Shown here: in pieces, positions 17,859 through 24,508 of the stretch
How positions within the stretch are numbered: position 1 is the first letter of the stretch
Layout: every line of letters starts with the position of its first letter
DNA from: Nostoc sp. LPT
Lineage (GTDB): Bacteria; Cyanobacteriota; Cyanobacteriia; Cyanobacteriales; Nostocaceae
Direction: 5' to 3'
Assembly (NCBI RefSeq): GCF_017115165.1
Contig: NZ_JABXKF010000075.1
Coordinates: 1 to 36,615, forward strand
DNA: 36,615 nt
The notes under the pieces: model-generated
What the model was told of the DNA's origin: nothing
Database searches by the model: none
What the model saw: the letters and a program-made list of their open reading frames with translations, nothing else
Translations under genes and position numbers: made by a program

Positions 17859-18064
17859 CCCTCTTCTGTCACTCTCCGAAAACATTTGCCATTTCTGGAT
17901 TCTAGAGCTTTTGTATAGCAAGCGTAGGCGTAGCCCGCCGCAGGCATCGCGCGATTCTTTTCTAATAACAAATACAAGACCCATTTTTTTCTGATAGTAT
18001 AGCTTGTATTGATTGCCTCATCAGGCTTCTAGCAATCGCCCTCCCGGAGAGTGACAGAAGAGGG
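17859..18064. mobile_element. Putative MITE with perfect 20-bp terminal inverted repeats
   Basis: CCCTCTTCTGTCACTCTCCG at 17859-17878 is repeated exactly, inverted, at 18045-18064. The 166-base interior has no open frame of note and includes a cyanobacterial GC-rich repeat (17921-17953). The structure fits a non-autonomous element; no transposase is present and no family can be named. Confidence 0.6.
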
Positions 18065-18314
18065 ATAACATCAGCCCTTAGGTATCAAGTAAAAATAAGT
18101 ATGCCATTTGGTCTACTTTTCGACCTTAAGCGCCTTGTGTCTTGGGAGCCTAAGTAGCAAGACAGACGACAGTGCTACACCTATTGCACCAAACTAGTCC
18201 CCAAAAGCTGACGCTAAAAACACTCCGAGCATCTCTGAAGTGACATTATCCTCAAGTTCAATTAAAAATGAAGAAATTTTAAATTTTTAACTCAGTACTT
18301 ATGTACTCCGTAAA

Positions 18315-18340
18315 AGCCCCGCCCTTGTGGGCGGTTTTTT
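18315..18340. terminator. Bidirectional terminator downstream of the serpin gene
   Basis: CCGCCC-TTGT-GGGCGG with flanking A and T runs, so it can work on both strands. On the minus strand it lies about 30 bases after the serpin stop codon. Confidence 0.7.
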
Positions 18341-18346
18341 AACTCA

Positions 18347-18366
18347 TTACTCAGCACTCAGCACTC
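18347..18366. repeat. GTGCTGA heptanucleotide repeat
   Basis: On the minus strand GAGTGCTGAGTGCTGAGTAA; the same heptamer lies in opposite orientation at 17744-17757. Typical short tandem repeat of Nostoc-like genomes. Confidence 0.65.
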
Positions 18367-18367
18367 T

Positions 18368-19675
18368 TCATTGTGGGTCAATAATTGAACCCATAAATAA
18401 AACCCTTCCCGTCTGATTATCCTTAATGGCACAGAAGAAAGGACGGTCAACAATCATTTGGAATGGTGGGTTTATATCAATAGAAGCTGTTATTGATATA
18501 CCAACTGAAGTCACAGCAGCCGCTTCCGTGCCTTCTTCGTTCACTTCGACAAAAGTTTTATGCTTAACTTCGCTAATCTTAAGATTTTTACCCATACCGG
18601 AAAAATTGGCTTTGTCGCTGAAAGCCTCTTCCATGCCTAAACTTTTCAAGGAATCATTGAGTGTAACGTCGTAATCTGTTTTGAAGCGGGGTAGGCGAAT
18701 AAACCCTTTTTGTTTGCTGAACTGAGTCATCCATTTTTCCCAATTTTCAACATTCAAGTTTTGATAGAAGGCTTTCAGATTAGAGTTCTGTTTCGGCAGG
18801 AAAATATAAAAACTGAATTTACCATCTTTGCCGTAAGGTAAACTAACTGCCTGAAATTGTTTGCTTTCATAGTATCTATAGTCACCGTTTTGTGACATCA
18901 TCGGCTGTTGTTTTGGTCTGCCAGATGTGCTGTAAAAAGGGTATTGAGCAGTTTTATTTTTATTAAATTCTTGGCTCCATTTACCTTTAAAATATATGGC
19001 ATTAATCAGAAACAACACCTGACTTGGCTCAATTTTATCAACGATTTTATTGATTTTACCATTAGTATTATCTTTGATCCAGTTATTGATAATATTAGGT
19101 GCTGCGGGATCTTGAAAATTTAAATTGCTGACCTTAGCTTTATAGAAATACTGTATTCTTTGGAGAAAGTCTGGCTGAAAGCTAAAATTTTGATTTGCCC
19201 AAAGTGAGTTAGCAATATTCAGTTGCACTTTCGGATCGGAATTGTCTACAAGCTGCTTTAATGTCGCTGCGTAAGAAGAGTTGATTTCTTGTAGATTCAT
19301 CCCCTGTAATTCCAGGGTTTTTGCGATCGCTAGTTGAGTTGTGCCGCTTGCGCCATTGTAGGTCATAGCTAGAGCGATCGCAACACTCGAAGGTGAGATA
19401 AAAACATTTTTCTCACCTTTATTACCTTTTTGAACTTCTGAAAATAGTTTGAAGCCAAACTTATTGCTAGACGCAACGATGTTTGTATCAGTTTTAGCTG
19501 TCTTTTGTTGCAATGGAGTTTCTAGCTGAGGTAAGCTAGATTTGGCAAGGGCACTTTTATTACTATCGATTTGAGAATACCCTAATACACCAAATAGAAC
19601 AAGACTTGCAGCTACCAGAGCATAACGTTTTTGCATAAAATTTTCTTTCACTCTACTAAATTTATGCCGATTCAT
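18368..19675 (-). CDS. Serpin family protease inhibitor, exported
   Basis: 435 residues. A basic N-terminus and hydrophobic stretch (about 17-33) act as export signal or anchor. The serpin core runs from about residue 55 to the end: NVFISPSSVAIALAMTYNGA, VLFLINAIYFKGKW, and DRPFFCAI with final strands VLFMGSI. The reactive-loop hinge EEGTEAAAVT (380-389) keeps the small residues needed for loop insertion, so an inhibitory serpin is expected. Counting from the hinge puts P1 near Thr396 (Ile-Thr-Ala-Ser), which suggests elastase- or subtilisin-like target proteases; the exact P1 is uncertain. GAGGTGG before the ATG at 19675 supports this start over the Met14 alternative. Monocistronic, ending at a bidirectional terminator. 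Confidence 0.93.
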   Translation of the reverse strand: MNRHKFSRVKENFMQKRYALVAASLVLFGVLGYSQIDSNKSALAKSSLPQLETPLQQKTAKTDTNIVASSNKFGFKLFSEVQKGNKGEKNVFISPSSVAIALAMTYNGASGTTQLAIAKTLELQGMNLQEINSSYAATLKQLVDNSDPKVQLNIANSLWANQNFSFQPDFLQRIQYFYKAKVSNLNFQDPAAPNIINNWIKDNTNGKINKIVDKIEPSQVLFLINAIYFKGKWSQEFNKNKTAQYPFYSTSGRPKQQPMMSQNGDYRYYESKQFQAVSLPYGKDGKFSFYIFLPKQNSNLKAFYQNLNVENWEKWMTQFSKQKGFIRLPRFKTDYDVTLNDSLKSLGMEEAFSDKANFSGMGKNLKISEVKHKTFVEVNEEGTEAAAVTSVGISITASIDINPPFQMIVDRPFFCAIKDNQTGRVLFMGSIIDPQ

Positions 19676-20154
19676 TTTACCACCTCACTTGCCAAATATT
19701 CCTGTTCTGTGTTCAGAGTTGACGCAGATACTGTGTCAATGATTAACTATTGCATTTGCTCTAATAAATAAAATGGGACTATTACAGTTTTCGTAACAGG
19801 AAGTTATTAGCTTAGAGCAATTAAACACAACTTGTTATAGCTGCTAATTCCTAGTTGAGATGGCTCTGGAGACGAATTATGAAAAATCTCTATTTTTAGG
19901 AATTTTCCTATTTAAATATAAAAGTATTGTAGATTACCTAAACACAAAATAACCAGCGTTCTTGGTTGTTAAAGATAAAATTACGTTTGTCAGTTCACGA
20001 AATACCAAACTTTGGTAGGGAGACACGGCTGTGCATTGGTGTCAACTTCAGCACAAACCCTTTAGAACCTCATTTCCAGCCAGAGGCTGGAAATACTTTT
20101 CATTGGGCTGCTGCCGCAAGTTAATAGGCAACAGCCCACTCATTGGGCGCGCCC
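19676..20154. other. Intergenic region with hairpins
   Basis: 479 bases. It holds the serpin promoter region and, at 20068-20149, two stem-loops downstream of the radical SAM gene. One pairs TTTCCAGCC with GGCTGGAAA; the other pairs an 11-base GGGCTGTTGCC-type arm. No T run follows, so terminator function is only possible. Confidence 0.45.
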
Positions 20155-20778
20155 TTATGTTAGTTCTAGTCCACCTTGATAGCCAGTGACAATGCGTCCA
20201 CCATCCTTGAGGATGTGGATTTCTATCTGGTCGCTAGCCCAAGTAATCTGGTCTTGGAAAGCCGGGTTTAACACCCGAACCCGTTGATTGCTAGAAGAAA
20301 CTGGAGAATTGGGAGAATTAATTGCCAGAGATTGTACAAAAGGCCCGTCAATCAAAATATCGAGTTGTTCTAACAATGCTTGGGAACCTGGCGGTGCGGA
20401 TTGGGACTGTAGCTGCTTAAGAGTGAACCCAGTAAAAGACATTACATTTAAACCAGCAGCTTTTACCTTCCGAGCTAAAGACGCTAGTGCAGTTGCTTGC
20501 CAAAAGGGTTCTCCACCAGAAAATGTTACACCTGTGTTGCGGGGATTGCTGAGAATATTTTCCGCAAGAGTATCAACAGCAATCAATTGATTAGCCTCAA
20601 AAGACCAGGAGTTAGTATTAAAGCAGCCAGGGCACTCACGCAGACAACCTTGTACCCAGACGACTGCACGACAACCAGGGCCATTAACTTCTGATTGATC
20701 GACGTAACCCATAATATTGAGATAGCCTGGGGGAATTTCCATGAGTGCTAGCGATGGGTCAGTTGGCTTAATTTCCAT
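20155..20778 (-). CDS. NrdG/PflA-like radical SAM activating protein
   Basis: 207 residues. The radical SAM Cys motif is present as C45-LRE-C49-PG-C52 (CxxxCxxC), followed by GVTFSGGEPFWQ (SAM-binding GGEP motif) and a DILIDGPF strand typical of anaerobic ribonucleotide reductase activases. Such proteins reductively cleave SAM with a [4Fe-4S] cluster to make a glycyl radical in a partner enzyme. No NrdD or glycyl-radical enzyme is adjacent, and many cyanobacteria carry this protein alone, so the partner is unknown. AAAGGAG eight bases before the ATG sets the start. A strong hairpin at 20819-20864 lies just upstream, in the likely 5' leader. Confidence 0.85.
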   Translation of the reverse strand: MEIKPTDPSLALMEIPPGYLNIMGYVDQSEVNGPGCRAVVWVQGCLRECPGCFNTNSWSFEANQLIAVDTLAENILSNPRNTGVTFSGGEPFWQATALASLARKVKAAGLNVMSFTGFTLKQLQSQSAPPGSQALLEQLDILIDGPFVQSLAINSPNSPVSSSNQRVRVLNPAFQDQITWASDQIEIHILKDGGRIVTGYQGGLELT

Positions 20779-20818
20779 CTCTTTAACTCCTTTTAGCTGT
20801 TAACTGTTAAATATAGCG

Positions 20819-20864
20819 AATCTCCAGTTAGATAACCGTGACAATGGTTATATAACTGGAGATT
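20819..20864. other. Strong stem-loop upstream of the radical SAM gene
   Basis: A 19-base arm (AATCTCCAGTTAGATAACC) is followed by an 8-base loop and its near-exact inverse (GGTTATATAACTGGAGATT); one mismatch. It sits 41 bases before the start codon. It may be a leader structure, an operator or a small repeat; sequence alone cannot decide. Confidence 0.6.
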
Positions 20865-20991
20865 TAATTGATGATTAATTTCTCAAAAAATTTTAGGGGT
20901 TTGGAAAAGTCCGCTTTAACTTACTAGACTGAAAAGTAAAAAGTATAAATGTTGAAGAAGAAAAAACTTTTCCCCGCAATTCCAAGAAGTC

Positions 20992-21014
20992 CAGGACTTA
21001 CGCAACTGGCACAG
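20992..21014. mobile_element. Solo insertion-sequence end
   Basis: CAGGACTTACGCAACTGGCA matches the inner sequence of both ends of the decayed IS at 23827-24209. Only one end is present here, directly before the broken SLOG-type gene. A partial echo (GCAACTGGCACAGG next to CGATCGC) recurs 54 bases later at 21056. Confidence 0.6.
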
Positions 21015-21051
21015 GCGATCGCTAAATTTGAGTACAGATGTATTGAATAAC

Positions 21052-21602
21052 GGAGGCAACTGGCACAGGGCGATCGCAACCAAAGACCTAAATAAGGGTA
21101 TCCGATCAATTCCCCTTCCCCAAATAAAATTCTAAATTGAGAAACTAGTCGAATATGCAAAGACTCATCCTGAATTAGAATTCCTAACAACTAGGATTGG
21201 ATGCAACCTTGCAGAATACACCAACCTAGAGATAGCTTTCCTGATTAGCAATTTCAATCTTCCTCCTAATATCTGGTTGCCCCTGGAGTTTGTTGATTTC
21301 CTCATAGAAGATAAACCAACCCTAAAAGTGGCATTTACAGGAAACAGTCACAAAAAATTTGATGAGGAAGGATGGAAGCAGGTGCTTGCGATCGCGCCAT
21401 TGAGTGGGGTTACAAACGCATCCAGTTCTATTCAGGCATGGCTTTGGGGGTTGATACCGCAGCAGTAGAGATAATCTTAGGCTTAAAGGATAAGTACCCT
21501 ATTGAGATAAACCTCACTGCTGCCCTACACTGCATCAATCAAGATGCCAAATGGAATAATCTTGATAAGCAGAAGTATTATTGGCTGTTATGCCAATGTT
21601 AG
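21052..21602 (+). pseudogene. Broken A1S_2505-like / SLOG (YpsA/DprA-like) gene
   Basis: Frame 1 from 21052 reads AIATKDLNKGIRSIPLPQIK, a TAA at 21133, then IEKLVEYAKTHPELEFLTTR and IGCNLAEYT...EI. This pattern (TKD, R-PL, YAKTHPEL-F, IGC-LA-Y) belongs to the A1S_2505-like family of phages and cyanobacteria. The same frame continues into LKVAFTGNSHKKFDEEGW, then a frameshift near 21372-21400 leads to AIEWGYKRIQFYSGMALG VDTAAVEI and AALHCINQDAKWN. GMALGVDTAA and the Q..KW pattern are SLOG/YpsA-like Rossmann hallmarks for nucleotide-type ligands. At least one nonsense and one frameshift mutation and a missing 5' end make it a pseudogene. It lies 158 bases before the TIR genes. Confidence 0.65.
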
Positions 21603-21615
21603 GATTGAGAAAAAG

Positions 21616-21640
21616 ATTATACGGAAAGTTTTCGTATAAT
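21616..21640. promoter_or_regulatory. Near-perfect 25-base palindrome before the TIR operon
   Basis: ATTATACG and CGTATAAT flank nine bases, giving a hairpin or a dyad operator. It is 120 bases before the first TIR start codon and 14 bases after the broken SLOG gene. Either a terminator of the old upstream gene or a binding site for a regulator of the TIR genes. Confidence 0.45.
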
Positions 21641-21760
21641 AAATAGTTAGACTTCCAATGCGGTGAGTTTTATTCAATTTCTCAAGATAAGCTGGACGAT
21701 GCTTTGGTTTTTCAAAAATAAAAATTGGTACAATAAGACGTTGGTGGCACAAGTCAAGTC

Positions 21761-22627
21761 ATGACTAATCCTCAGTTCGATGTGTTTTTGTCTTACAGCA
21801 GCAAAGACAAGCCGCAAGTGAGAGCTATTGCTAAGCAACTAAGGCACCGTGGTTTGAAGCCATGGTTAGATGAAGAGCAGCTTTTTCCAGGTCAATCGTT
21901 TCAAGAAGCGATTCAAAAAGTAATACATAATGTCAGGGCAGTTGCTATCATTATCGGTTCAGACACCTTTTCCAAGTGGCAGGTTATCGAGCTACAGAGT
22001 CTTGTAAAAGTATCCATAGATGCTCAAATACCTATTATCCCAGTTATCTTGACAGGTGCCAGTAAAGCTCCAGACAACGTGCCTCCTTTTCTGAATCAGA
22101 TTGCATGGGTTGATTTCAACCAAGGTACACAAGAGCAAGCTATAGATATGCTGGTTTGGGGAATAACTGGTCAGAAACCGCAGCCTAAACCAGTTAATCC
22201 TGCTGAGCATTATGATGTTCTTCTTTGTTATCAGTATTTAGATCAATCTAAAGTGAAACAGTTCGCAGGACAACTAAAAGTACATAATATTAGCTTCTAT
22301 CCAAATCAATGGGAACTTGAGTCTGATACTGAGTGGCGAGACATATTTACAAAATTGATAGGTGAAATCAATTCTTTAGCTATTTTTTTCGGCAACAACG
22401 GGGCACCTTGGGAAGATGAGGAAGTTGAAAATCTAATTTGGAATTATATCGAAGATAGACACACTGTTATTCCTGTCATCTTACCTGACACTATACAAGA
22501 TCCGAAATTTCCTCCATATCTTCGTAAGCAATTGATAGTTGATTTACGGGACAACCCTGACGAACGAATTCGCCAACTAATTCATCTCATTTCACAAAAT
22601 GGTAAGAGGGGAATTGAGCATGAATGA
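21761..22627 (+). CDS. Tandem double-TIR domain protein (gene 1)
   Basis: 288 residues made only of two TIR-like domains. Domain 1 (about 5-135) has FDVFLSYSSKDK, the BB-loop region WLDEEQLFPGQSFQEAI, and SDTFSKWQVIEL with Glu77 at the position of the catalytic Glu in NAD-cleaving TIRs. Domain 2 (about 148-280) is more divergent: YDVLLCYQYLDQSKV, then GNNGAPWEDEEVENLI, with acidic residues at the equivalent place. It lacks the D-x-x-L-PG signature, so it may be structural. TIR domains hydrolyse NAD or make signalling cyclic ADP-ribose isomers, or act as scaffolds. No sensor, membrane or effector domain is fused. The stop overlaps the next gene by 8 bases, so the two products are probably made together. 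No clear ribosome site. Confidence 0.88.
   Translation: MTNPQFDVFLSYSSKDKPQVRAIAKQLRHRGLKPWLDEEQLFPGQSFQEAIQKVIHNVRAVAIIIGSDTFSKWQVIELQSLVKVSIDAQIPIIPVILTGASKAPDNVPPFLNQIAWVDFNQGTQEQAIDMLVWGITGQKPQPKPVNPAEHYDVLLCYQYLDQSKVKQFAGQLKVHNISFYPNQWELESDTEWRDIFTKLIGEINSLAIFFGNNGAPWEDEEVENLIWNYIEDRHTVIPVILPDTIQDPKFPPYLRKQLIVDLRDNPDERIRQLIHLISQNGKRGIEHE
22607..22612 (+). promoter_or_regulatory. Ribosome binding site of TIR gene 2
   Basis: GAGGGG seven bases before the ATG at 22620, inside the 3' end of TIR gene 1. It decides the start over the ATG at 22599. Confidence 0.55.
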
Positions 22628-23459
22628 ACTAGAATTTGATGTTTTTTGTGCTCATAATAGTCATGATAAAATCCAGGTTGAAAGAATAGCAGGAAAGTTA
22701 AAAAGGCGAGATATTAAATCATGGATAGATAAAGATCAGATTTTAGGAGGGCAGTCTTTTCAGACAAAGATCCAGGAGGCGATTACTAATGTCAAATCTG
22801 CTGCTATCTTCATTGGAGAAAGCGGTCTAGGTAATTGGCAGAAAGAAGAAATTGAATTTCTGTTGGATGAATGCAGGCAGTCAAATAAACCTCTCATCCC
22901 AGTTTTGTTGCCTGGAATTACCGAGATTCCGCGAGACTTAGGATTTATCAGACAACGTAATTGGGTATCCTTTAGCGAAGGAAATCAGCAAGCATTAGAC
23001 AAACTAGAAGCTAGTATCAAATCCAAGAACATCGAACCTTTCTTTGATATTCTCCTTTGCTATAAGGATGAAGATATGTTTGAAGTTCGTGAGATTGGAC
23101 AGCAACTTAAAACAGCTGACATAACTTTGTGGAAAGAAGGCATTAGTTATTCCAATCTTCAAAGTTCCGTACTTCGAGAGTTCGATAAACATCTACCTCG
23201 AATTTGGTCGATGGCAGTTTTTATTGGTAGTAATGGCGGTCCTTGGGAAGAGGAATTAATAGAAGACATTATAGTGGATTTTAGATTACAAAAACGTAAA
23301 GTTATTCCGGTCATTCTTAATAGCGCAGCACAAGTAGATGATTCAAAAATTCCAGTCTATCTCCGCAGATTAGGAGTAGTAGATTTTCGGCAAAATGACC
23401 CTGATCCTGTGCAGCGATTGCTCCTAGGTATTACAAACGAGGAAAAAGATGTTACGTAA
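22620..23459 (+). CDS. Tandem double-TIR domain protein (gene 2)
   Basis: 279 residues from the ATG at 22620, chosen because GAGGGG lies seven bases before it; an in-frame ATG at 22599 adds seven residues inside the upstream gene. Domain 1 (about 4-130) has FDVFCAHNSHDK, SWIDKDQILGGQSFQTKI and GNWQKEEIEFLL, which offers a candidate catalytic Glu. Domain 2 (about 138-270) has FDILLCYKDEDMFEV and GSNGGPWEEELIEDII. The layout and spacing copy gene 1, so the pair arose by duplication of a double-TIR unit. The start overlaps the end of gene 1 by 8 bases (translational coupling). The catalytic Glu region is kept in domain 1. Together the pair offers four TIR-like domains, perhaps as a heteromer (inference). 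Confidence 0.87.
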   Translation: MNELEFDVFCAHNSHDKIQVERIAGKLKRRDIKSWIDKDQILGGQSFQTKIQEAITNVKSAAIFIGESGLGNWQKEEIEFLLDECRQSNKPLIPVLLPGITEIPRDLGFIRQRNWVSFSEGNQQALDKLEASIKSKNIEPFFDILLCYKDEDMFEVREIGQQLKTADITLWKEGISYSNLQSSVLREFDKHLPRIWSMAVFIGSNGGPWEEELIEDIIVDFRLQKRKVIPVILNSAAQVDDSKIPVYLRRLGVVDFRQNDPDPVQRLLLGITNEEKDVT

Positions 23460-23661
23460 GAATGTTATCACTCTAAATCCTAAAACATCTGTGATTTCTT
23501 ATATGACAGGTCTAACAACTCAAATGCAGCGGACATGTAGAAATGCTTTCTACTTTATTTTCAGTCGTATGCTGCCGCTGATTTTAACTGTTAAATATTT
23601 TTTTATATCCTTAGTTTCTTCTCTGACCAAGATAGCCTTGACGATAATCATTTTTCTTTAA
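23449..23661 (+). CDS. Possible 70-residue membrane peptide after the TIR genes
   Basis: Its ATG overlaps the end of TIR gene 2 by 11 bases and GAGGAAA lies just upstream, which would suit a coupled third gene. The last ~30 residues are strongly hydrophobic (MLPLILTVKYFFISLVSSL), a potential membrane helix. Against it, the final 50 bases run antisense to the unknown broken gene at 23611-24295, and the product resembles nothing I know. A TIR operon with a small membrane partner would be interesting, but a chance frame is at least as likely. Confidence 0.3.
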   Translation: MLRKNVITLNPKTSVISYMTGLTTQMQRTCRNAFYFIFSRMLPLILTVKYFFISLVSSLTKIALTIIIFL

Positions 23662-24295
23662 TTTGGAAGCTTGACGTGCAGACCACTGACGCATAGGAGT
23701 AACCTTCTCTACATGAAGTAGCTTCTGACGATAAGTTTCATTGCCCGTCAGTTGGGCGATCGCACCAGCAATAAATCGAGCGCAGCGTTCTGGCTGAGAC
23801 GAGACTTGTTCCTCTGCAAACCGGATCAGGACTTACGCAACTGTCACAAGTAATGGTGCGGCTACGCCGCGCCGAGCGCCAAACAACTTAAAAGGCAAAC
23901 ATGGTAACATTGGGACGTTTTAGTTGTTGAACTAAATAATTTGACAACAATCCATGCTTAATTTGATAAATTGTTTGACCACTTTTATAAGCTAAATCTT
24001 TAAGTCGAAGCCAGACTAAAATAGCGCGAGGCTTTCATGGTTTCTTTGAATACGACCCTTGCGACATTGACACGATTCAATACCAGTCAATTGTTTTAAT
24101 TCTCTATGAACAGGACTCAACCTTCCATCGCAGCTTACACACTTTTTGTACAATTTAATACATATGTACTACTAGAGGCAATCGCAGTGTGCCAGTTGCG
24201 TAAGTCCTGAAGTCGATTGTTGCTAACCCAAGCAAGATGGGACTTGCAAGTTTTGATCGAGAATTCTTGAAAAAATTGCGATCGCTAGGTCAATC
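23611..24295 (-). pseudogene. Unknown gene fragment interrupted by an insertion sequence
   Basis: On the minus strand, reading from 24295 to 24210 gives CKSHLAWVSNNRL. Then comes the IS, and after it from 23826 down the frame continues IRFAEEQVSSQPERCARFIA and later TYRQKLLHVEKVTPMRQWSA to a TAA at 23611-23613. Removing 23827-24209 joins the two halves in frame (VSNNRL-IRFAEE), so they were once one gene. The start side is cut by an in-frame TAG at 24296-24298. About 100 residues remain. I do not recognise the family. Confidence 0.55.
23827..24209 (-). mobile_element. Decayed DDE insertion sequence with intact ends
   Basis: The ends are inverted copies: CAGGACTTACGCAACTGTCAC at 23827 and the reverse complement CAGGACTTACGCAACTGGCA(C) ending at 24209, with one difference. 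Inside, the minus strand keeps the end of a transposase in two frames: GRLSPVHRELKQLTGIESCQ and CRKGRIQRNHESLA, then ILVWLRLKDLAYKSGQTIYQ and LLSNYLVQQLKRPNV. This C-terminal pattern (CRKxRIQRNH, LVWLRLK, TIYQ-KH) is that of IS4/IS701-like DDE transposases; the family name is my best recollection. At 383 bases most of the element is deleted. Confidence 0.75.
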
Positions 24296-24311
24296 ATAGC
24301 CGTGTTGATGA

Positions 24312-24503
24312 TTGAAGGTCGTAGAAAATTCACCTCTTAACTACTGGATTATATTCCAAAGAGCAAAATTAGAGGGTAACGATCGCGCCGATATCAACGC
24401 TAGTGATGCAATTTCTGGTAACATCATCCGTGTGCCCGATATTACCTTTGTGCAAAACAGGTTCAAAACTGAAATTACTGAAAAAATGGAATCAGGTAGG
24501 TAA
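24312..24503 (+). CDS. Short open frame before the RTX gene, doubtful
   Basis: 63 residues from a TTG, ending 5 bases before the RTX start. The reading ([20 protein letters not shown], then [16 protein letters not shown]) looks protein-like but I recognise no family. It may be the tail of a lost gene or a leader of the RTX gene. No ribosome site is visible. Confidence 0.2.
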   Translation: MKVVENSPLNYWIIFQRAKLEGNDRADINASDAISGNIIRVPDITFVQNRFKTEITEKMESGR

Positions 24504-24508
24504 AAATT

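Larger units (their letters stand above)
17713..18367. other. Repeat-rich intergenic region
   Basis: 655 bases without an intact gene. It contains inverted GTGCTGA heptamer copies at both edges (17744-17757, 18347-18366), a 206-bp inverted-repeat element (17859-18064), a common GC-rich repeat (17921-17953), a possible decayed membrane-protein fragment (18113-18232, minus) and a bidirectional terminator (18315-18340). Confidence 0.6.

Noticed and set aside
18121..18300. Small RNA ending at the hairpin at 18315-18340
   Set aside because: The hairpin is bidirectional and is explained as the serpin terminator; no known RNA motif or promoter was recognised upstream on the plus strand.
20288..20590. 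Plus-strand open frame of 100 codons
   Set aside because: Antisense to the radical SAM gene including its GGEP motif.
20924..21190. Minus-strand open frame of 88 codons
   Set aside because: It runs antisense through the broken A1S_2505-like gene, whose plus-strand motifs are recognisable, and it includes a transposon end.
20992..23459. A complete Thoeris system
   Set aside because: TIR genes are present, but no SIR2-SLOG ThsA is seen; the SLOG-like gene is broken, lacks a SIR2 part and has a different domain partner.
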